A stretch of DNA of 64,000 bases from Bacillus sp. BP-3. GTDB taxonomy: Bacteria > Bacillota > Bacilli > Bacillales > Bacillaceae_G. Of this stretch, positions 63,221-64,000 are shown in pieces. The notes below the pieces were generated by a model. The model had not been told where the DNA came from. It ran no database searches and saw nothing but the letters and a program-made list of their open reading frames with translations. The position numbers were made by a program, and so were the translations under genes. Every line of letters starts with the position of its first letter. The stretch's first letter is position 1. Location: positions 65,821 through 129,820 of the forward strand of contig NZ_JAQOTJ010000009.1 in NCBI RefSeq assembly GCF_028401955.1, written 5' to 3'.

Positions 63221-64000
63221 ACAAATTCCTTTACACGTATGCGATCATTTCCGATAATATTATCATACGATTCCCTCTCAACAACAACATGAGATTTTCC
63301 GTTTTCCACAAACACAACTGCCGGTCGACGAATGCGATTGTAATTATTTGCCATCGAATAACCATATGCTCCTGTACAAGAGATAGCCAAAAGATCACAA
63401 GAAACAACTTTCGGGAGCGCTACATCCCAAATGAGCATATCCCCGCTTTCACAACACTTACCTGCAATGGAAACAACCTCTTCAGCAGATTCATTCGCTC
63501 GATTTGCTAGCAATGCTTCATAACGAGCTCCGTAAAGTGCTGGTCGAAGGTTATCTGTCATGCCACCATCAACCGATACATACTTGCGAATGCCTGGAAT
63601 ATCTTTAATCGCACCCACTGTGTACAAAGTTGTTCCTGCATCCCCAACAATACTACGACCTGGCTCTACCCAAATTTCTGGAAGTGGATATCCACACGCT
63701 GTAAACTGCTCGCGTACCGCATCTGTTACTGCTTGCACATATTCACCAAGAGCAAGCGGTGTATCTCCTTCCGTATAACGAATTCCAAACCCACCGCCTA
63801 CATTTAATACAGGAGCTACGTAATCCATTTCTTTTCTCACTAATTCTAAGAATTTGTGAAGCACTTCAATTGCACGAACAAATCCTGCCGTTTCAAAAAT
63901 TTGCGATCCAATATGAGAGTGAATTCCTAACACATGATAATTCGATTTTTCTAATGCATTTTTCATTGCTTGTAATGCATGCCCTGTTGAAATACCAAAG
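63217..64000 (-). CDS. lysA: diaminopimelate decarboxylase, C-terminal part (runs off window)
   Basis: 261 codons of the 3' part are present; the usual length is about 430-440. PLP-fold landmarks: HIGSQI, VGGGFGIRYTEGD, EPGRSIVGDAG (phosphate-binding Gly-Arg), SVDGGMTDNLRPALYGARY, CCESGDML and GAYGYSMANNYNRIRRPAVV. It makes lysine from meso-diaminopimelate. The TAA (63217-63219) is within the bcr1 border. The N-terminal part with the PLP lysine lies outside the window. Confidence 0.95.
   Translation of the reverse strand, partial: FGISTGHALQAMKNALEKSNYHVLGIHSHIGSQIFETAGFVRAIEVLHKFLELVRKEMDYVAPVLNVGGGFGIRYTEGDTPLALGEYVQAVTDAVREQFTACGYPLPEIWVEPGRSIVGDAGTTLYTVGAIKDIPGIRKYVSVDGGMTDNLRPALYGARYEALLANRANESAEEVVSIAGKCCESGDMLIWDVALPKVVSCDLLAISCTGAYGYSMANNYNRIRRPAVVFVENGKSHVVVERESYDNIIGNDRIRVKEFV

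Noticed and set aside
63178-63510. 110-codon plus-strand ORF over bcr1 and lysA
   Set aside because: It is antisense to lysA, and its first codons are bcr1.

Overview
The window is chromosomal DNA of the Bacillus cereus group (Firmicutes, low GC). The evidence is gene content and order: a B. subtilis-like ypbG-ypbE-ypbD-recS-ypbB-fer block, rluB-resABCDE, ypuI-dacB-spmAB, and a lia cell-envelope stress locus. Many copies of a ~155-bp repeat that I recognise as bcr1, a B. cereus-group dispersed element, point the same way. There are no rRNA or tRNA genes, prophage, complete insertion sequences or CRISPR arrays. Species cannot be fixed from the sequence alone.

Layout. 1-4.2 kb: ypbG (partial), ypbE, ypbD, recS and ypbB on the minus strand. 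4.3-5.9 kb: ferredoxin under a Fur-box-like promoter, then ribU under an FMN riboswitch. 6.3-8.3 kb: a membrane protein, an M23/LysM protein and a PduO-type cobalamin adenosyltransferase. 8.5-15.7 kb: rluB, resA, resB, resC, resD and resE (cytochrome c maturation and redox/nitric oxide signalling). 16-19.9 kb: spmB, spmA and dacB (spore cortex, with a near-consensus sigma-E promoter), an N-terminally extended superoxide dismutase, and ypuI. 20.5-25 kb: mprF, a YtkA-like protein, deoD. 25.1-28.3 kb: an accessory stretch with an orphan histidine kinase, a single-domain tyrosine recombinase with an altered catalytic residue, a ribbon-helix-helix protein and a Fur-controlled small RNA that looks like FsrA. 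28.3-36 kb: DUF72 protein, small secreted protein, CotB-like coat protein, class A PBP, phosphate transporter pair, TauE/SafE exporter. 36-44 kb: Crp/Fnr regulator convergent with hmp, several small membrane proteins (one frameshifted), a lipoprotein, a methyltransferase and a secreted 5'-nucleotidase. 44-50 kb: liaIH-liaFSR-like locus and a SAM-riboswitch NhaC-family transporter. 50-55.5 kb: glutamate symporter, secreted M23 hydrolase, and an NSS transporter behind a T-box with a likely Trp specifier. 55.8-63 kb: a sulfate assimilation and siroheme operon (SAM riboswitch-yezD-cysH-sat-cysC-sulfite reductase-DUF3906-sumT-sirB-ylnF). 63.2-64 kb: the C-terminal part of lysA.

The genes combine into several working units: sulfate to sulfide with its own siroheme supply, sensed by SAM; respiration and NO response (resABCDE, hmp with a neighbouring Crp/Fnr protein); envelope defence (mprF, lia, PBP, M23 enzymes); iron economy (Fur box at fer, FsrA-like RNA); spore formation (dacB-spmAB, coat protein).

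The most interesting signal outside ordinary annotation is the behaviour of the repeats. bcr1 ends supply the stop codon of ribU, of a 56-residue ORF and of lysA, and they encode the last residues of CysC and of a DUF3906 protein. A second repeat family (called element-2 here) contributes the C-terminus of the siroheme synthase-like YlnF, and one copy contains a TTTCTC microsatellite.
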